NCBI GenBank assembly: GCA_002408385.1
Contig: DHSB01000246.1
Span: 27,200 to 36,191, forward strand
Length of the DNA stretch: 8,992 bases
Direction of reading: 5' to 3'
DNA from: Myxococcales bacterium UBA5297
GTDB lineage: Bacteria; Myxococcota; Myxococcia; Myxococcales; UBA5297
The notes under the pieces are model-generated. The model searched no databases. It was not told the origin of the DNA and saw nothing but the letters and a program-made list of their open reading frames with translations. Positions 7,501 through 8,992 of the stretch are shown here, piece by piece; position 1 is the stretch's first letter; each line of letters opens with the position of its first letter. A program made the translations under genes and the position numbers.

Positions 7501-7651
7501 CCTCGAAGCGGGCGGCGAGAACGGCAAGCTGTTCCTCTCGTTCACCGCGGTGCGCGCGCCGAGGTTCGACTACCACCACTGGAGCTACTCACACTTCTCG
7601 CTGACCTCCTGGACCTGTTGGACGAACGGCAGCGTGGAGCTCCCGCTGTAG
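4514..7651 (+). CDS. Lipoprotein with six IPT/TIG domains, a carboxypeptidase-regulatory-like domain and a large C-terminal region
   Basis: 1045 residues, the largest protein here. The lipobox GLAC gives lipidated Cys32, followed by an Asp-Ala-Gly-rich linker (35-76) of the kind common in Myxococcota lipoproteins. Six consecutive IPT/TIG immunoglobulin-like domains span about 81-172, 174-256, 261-341, 348-428, 430-514 and 517-598. Each opens with a G-rich GPxxGGxxVxxxGxGF-type motif and closes with GF-x-[YF] or a close variant. Residues 614-694 look like a carboxypeptidase-regulatory-like fold (GLPGATVMLGYD, GRTDRNGQITFSD). A Gly/Ser linker (about 695-710) leads to some 335 residues rich in predicted beta-strands, with only Cys911 and Cys1035, and an aromatic end (FDYHHWSYSHFSLTSWTCW, 1018-1036). 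IPT/TIG arrays usually act as spacers or adhesive stalks, and the C-terminal part could be the ligand-binding tip. ATG 4514 overlaps the previous stop (ATGA), with GGGTGG 5 nt upstream. The same frame is open back to 3290, but that stretch is a shadow of the preceding gene. Confidence 0.88.
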   Translation: MKREGTLSSRTPDRAWSLAALLACALAFGLACSDDPEPADPVDAGRVDSGTEAPDAGVEPCVDCDAGTDAGAPDAGAVELKIKQVVPARGPVGGGTDVTIEGGGFYQGFASGSTAAKRDTRIYFGGNEAGDFRIIDDDTLEVTAPPSAAGAADVTIRNPNGEAVCEGCFTYFVELQVTGMSPQTGPLEGGVEVELTGVGFGDGLVVLFGERASPRVTLDGDRVARAVVPAAGQAGSVDVRAFNKNGSAELRRGFRYEEALSLLAVDPPYGPLSGGAVVALRGTGFAGGEEVLFGAAAAVAVPIDEATLEVTVPAATTPGPVDVSVRAGSRTATLPAGFVYFDSEATGLSVAGLWPTHGRAEGGERVLVVGTGLDAVSEVRFGAAASAPASQGPNVLEVSTPPGAPNTTAEVAVFDGSAEGRLAGGFHYNLRVDSVSPAQGSSRGGEQITVDGEGFSEGLELFVGALPAQQVTLVSPTRLTALTPPGSGGASPVHVREAADPLNEDVLPDGFTFTDPLTIGRISPEVGAIAGGTYVTALGTGFEPGVIVEIGGSPLKDMRVLDGNTIIGRTPPGAVGAADVVVRMGEERDETPGGFTYYDPTLADGGSSGGPINGTLNVTVLASGGYGAGLPGATVMLGYDPATPFQGRTDRNGQITFSDPSLVKAQTVTVFKEDYLTFTVARQESRNLTVFLSNTGDAGGGVGPPGFSTGSQAAIISGRVTGFKLPRPLRSGETAVAEVWVAPSSVYSTPPTGWMASPQVRDARGERWRITQDGGTYSVFASKGLRAVYAVFGILEHRTQKFTPVLLGVRRGVMADSAEPAVDKDIVLDVHLDASVPITVESAPMIEQTLRPALNETYAWLELGGEGVIPLGKATSEEPQLVLSGLPRLDGSNFVFLNRSSRFGGTPESHCFRKQLGDLSAGVTIGPMLGLLRIVEPGLGRSFSGTISWRLGQGPPADLARLTLSYMSATNYSTLWQVVLPGAETSVSLPPNVMEILEAGGENGKLFLSFTAVRAPRFDYHHWSYSHFSLTSWTCWTNGSVELPL

Positions 7652-7656
7652 GGAAG
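7650..7656 (+). promoter_or_regulatory. Ribosome binding site AGGGAAG that decides the start of the fifth gene
   Basis: AGGGAAG overlaps the stop of the fourth gene and ends 8 nt before the ATG at 7665. It is too close (the G of the GTG is its last base) to serve the in-frame GTG at 7656, and rather far from the ATG at 7677. This favours 7665 as the start, though the 7677 ATG would also leave a normal signal peptide. Confidence 0.45.
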
Positions 7657-7664
7657 TGCGGAAG

Positions 7665-8846
7665 ATGGGCTGGGCGATGACAAGGACGATGCGACTCTTC
7701 GCGATGGCGCTGCTCTGCGGCGCCTCGCTCGCGGCCTGCTCCGACGACAACAAGCTCGCCGGGGGCTGCAACGCCGATGAGGACTGCGGCAACCCGGCGC
7801 ACTGGCGCTGCGAGCTGGAGAGCGGCGAGTGCCTGTGTCGCACCAACGATCCCTGCCGCGCCGGCGAGATCTGCAACAGCCAGGGCTACTGCCAGGCGTT
7901 CATCGGCTGCTACGAGACGCGCGACTGCCCCGACGGCTACTTCTGCGACACGGCGACCAACACCTGCCTGCCCAAGGGCCGCTGCGCGAGCGACCTGCAT
8001 TGCCAGGCGGGCAGCCTCTGCGACAAGGCCACCAGCCTCTGCAAGCCGGGCTGCCGAAGCAACGGCGACTGCAACCTGCGCGAGGCGTGCATCTGCACGA
8101 CCATCGCCGACGACGGGACCGAGGTCGAAGCGCCGTGCGGCTGCGAGGCGACGGGCGAGGTGGGCCGGCTCGACTGCCCGGTAGGCCGCTGCTCGACGGA
8201 GGCTTGCGTCGAGGACGCCTTCTGCGGCTGGGGCGAGCTGTGCCGCACGCCGCAGTCCGGCGGCCTGCCGAAGTGCGAGAGCGACTACGACCCGGAGCTG
8301 CGGCCGTACTGCGACAACTGCGTGACCACCCCTGGCCAGAAGAGCTGTGGCAAGGGCCCGAACTTCTGCCTCTACAGCACCTACACGCAGTCGACCTACT
8401 GCGGGGTCGACTGCAGCGACGGACAGGCCTGCCCGAACGGCTACGACTGCGCCGACGTCATCGTCGTGTGGACGAAGACCAAGTGCACCTCGAACGCCCA
8501 GTGCGCGAGCCCCGAGTTCCGCAGCAGCCTCCGCTGTGAGCAGGACGCCGACTGCCCCAACCACGCGCTCTGCGACACCGGCTCGGGCTTCTGCTACGGC
8601 AAGTGCACCAAGCACGAAGGGGCGAGCGAGAGCTTCTGCGCGTGCGTCGAGGATGACGACTGCGCCCAGGACTCGTGCAATCCGAACGACTGGACCTGTT
8701 CGATCACCCGGCGCGAATGCGACCTCGCCGGCAACGGCTGCAGGCCCATCCGCTGCGTCGATTTCGGCACGCAGGGCGGCTGTCATATCGGGCGCAACTG
8801 CAAGCCGCTCGAAGGGCTCACCTGCGACGACGTCCGCGGCTGGTAG
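7665..8846 (+). CDS. Extremely cysteine-rich (Dickkopf-like repeat) lipoprotein
   Basis: 393 residues from ATG 7665; GTG 7656 or ATG 7677 are possible starts in the same frame. The signal peptide ends in the strong lipobox LAAC, giving lipidated Cys25 followed by SDDNK. I count 54 more cysteines in the remaining 368 residues. The N-terminal part is built of four-Cys repeats close to those of the third gene, for example Cys82-88-94-101 and Cys107-113-119-126 (C-x5-C-x5-C-x6-C), with openings such as CNADEDC and CASDLHC. Another canonical unit sits at Cys291-297-303-310. Between and after these are irregular stretches (142-274, 314-393), including YCGVDCSDGQACPNGYDC (245-262). No enzymatic motif is seen and no MYXO-CTERM anchor is present. 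Such proteins are exported and need oxidative folding, and a rigid surface stalk or binding role is inferred. It is the last gene of the operon, 13 nt after the previous stop, and is followed by a hairpin and tandem repeats. Confidence 0.86.
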   Translation: MGWAMTRTMRLFAMALLCGASLAACSDDNKLAGGCNADEDCGNPAHWRCELESGECLCRTNDPCRAGEICNSQGYCQAFIGCYETRDCPDGYFCDTATNTCLPKGRCASDLHCQAGSLCDKATSLCKPGCRSNGDCNLREACICTTIADDGTEVEAPCGCEATGEVGRLDCPVGRCSTEACVEDAFCGWGELCRTPQSGGLPKCESDYDPELRPYCDNCVTTPGQKSCGKGPNFCLYSTYTQSTYCGVDCSDGQACPNGYDCADVIVVWTKTKCTSNAQCASPEFRSSLRCEQDADCPNHALCDTGSGFCYGKCTKHEGASESFCACVEDDDCAQDSCNPNDWTCSITRRECDLAGNGCRPIRCVDFGTQGGCHIGRNCKPLEGLTCDDVRGW

Positions 8847-8886
8847 CGGTTGCTCGGAGAGGGCGTATTCGGCCAATTCGCGCGTA

Positions 8887-8921
8887 GCTCGTCGCGGAGT
8901 CGAAATCGACTGTCGGCGAGC
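8887..8921 (+). terminator. Imperfect hairpin after the operon, possible transcript end
   Basis: GCTCGTCG (8887-8894) pairs with CGGCGAGC (8914-8921), with one G-U pair. An internal loop separates this from an upper stem, GTCGA (8899-8903) with TCGAC (8906-8910), around AA. It lies 40 nt after the last stop codon. There is no U-tract, so a canonical Rho-independent terminator is not supported. It may stabilise the 3' end or simply reflect the dyad inside the repeat unit. Positions 8847-8886 show nothing recognisable. Confidence 0.35.
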
Positions 8922-8992
8922 CCCCGAGCCCGTCGCGGAGTCGAAATCGACCGTCGGCGAGCCTCCGAGCCCGTCGCGGAGTCGAAATCGAC
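8890..8992. repeat. Tandem 41-bp direct repeat, at least 2.5 copies, cut by the window end
   Basis: A 21-nt core occurs three times without any difference (8890-8910, 8931-8951, 8972-8992). The cores are separated by 20-nt segments that differ at only two positions (8911-8930 and 8952-8971), so the true unit is 41 bp. Each core ends in the dyad GTCGA-AA-TCGAC. The period is not a multiple of three, arguing against a protein repeat read in one fixed frame, yet the unit has no stop codon in any of six frames. The last core ends exactly at the window edge, so the copy number is unknown. Possible roles are an extragenic palindromic minisatellite, a protein-binding array, or a transcript-end structure. 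Confidence 0.85.

Noticed and set aside
8700..8846. MYXO-CTERM-type C-terminal sorting signal on the Cys-rich protein
   Set aside because: The C-terminus ends in CDDVRGW, with no hydrophobic segment or basic tail. Anchoring is by the N-terminal lipid instead.
7542..8876. Minus-strand open frame (444 codons) opposite the fifth gene
   Set aside because: It starts at TTG and encodes Ala/Val/Arg-rich low-complexity sequence. The regular Cys repeats and lipobox on the plus strand are decisive.
8890..8992. CRISPR array (21-nt repeats with 20-nt spacers)
   Set aside because: The two spacer segments are nearly identical to each other, which makes this a 41-bp tandem repeat. The repeat is short for CRISPR and no cas gene is in the window.
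1..8992. tRNA, rRNA, insertion sequence or integrase
   Set aside because: No cloverleaf, rRNA-like stretch, transposase motif or flanking terminal inverted repeats were seen on either strand. Codon use is uniform through the five genes, so recent transfer is not indicated.

Overview
The window is strongly GC-rich, with codons that mostly end in G or C. It carries five consecutive genes on the + strand. Each encodes a secreted lipoprotein built from extracellular modules: a vWA/MIDAS domain, ASH/choice-of-anchor D domains, PKD, a YfaP-like domain, PPC domains, IPT/TIG domains, and four-cysteine Dickkopf-like repeats behind an Asp-Ala-Gly-rich linker. This combination is typical of Myxococcota (the former deltaproteobacterial myxobacteria and relatives). 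That placement rests on protein style and base composition, because no rRNA or marker gene is present.

Layout. Positions 2-88 are probably the 3' end of an upstream gene with a Pro/Ala-rich tail. Positions 89-252 are intergenic, with dyads at 130-176 and a good sigma70-like promoter at 193-222. The five genes follow at 253-1383 (vWA lipoprotein), 1387-2916 (ASH-ASH-PKD-YfaP-like lipoprotein), 2913-4517 (nine four-Cys repeats plus two PPC domains), 4514-7651 (six IPT/TIG domains, a carboxypeptidase-regulatory-like fold and a large C-terminal region), and 7665-8846 (a lipoprotein with 54 Cys after the lipidated one). Junctions are a 3-nt gap, two 4-nt ATGA overlaps and a 13-nt gap, so this is very likely one translationally coupled operon. 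Downstream lie a hairpin and an array of a 41-bp direct repeat that runs off the window end.

How they may work together. All five have a lipobox, and all carry an acidic residue at +3 after the lipidated cysteine. None has an evident enzymatic active site, transporter segment or DNA-binding domain. I infer an envelope or surface-exposed assembly of ligand-binding and adhesive subunits made in fixed proportions, with the MIDAS protein a possible metal-dependent binding partner and the two Cys-rich proteins acting as rigid disulfide-bonded stalks. The sequence does not show the ligand or the process, such as adhesion, predation, kin recognition or polysaccharide binding. The most unusual items are the all-lipoprotein operon, the twin CX3C insertion in the vWA protein, the related long signal-peptide n-regions of the second and third genes, and the terminal 41-bp repeat array.
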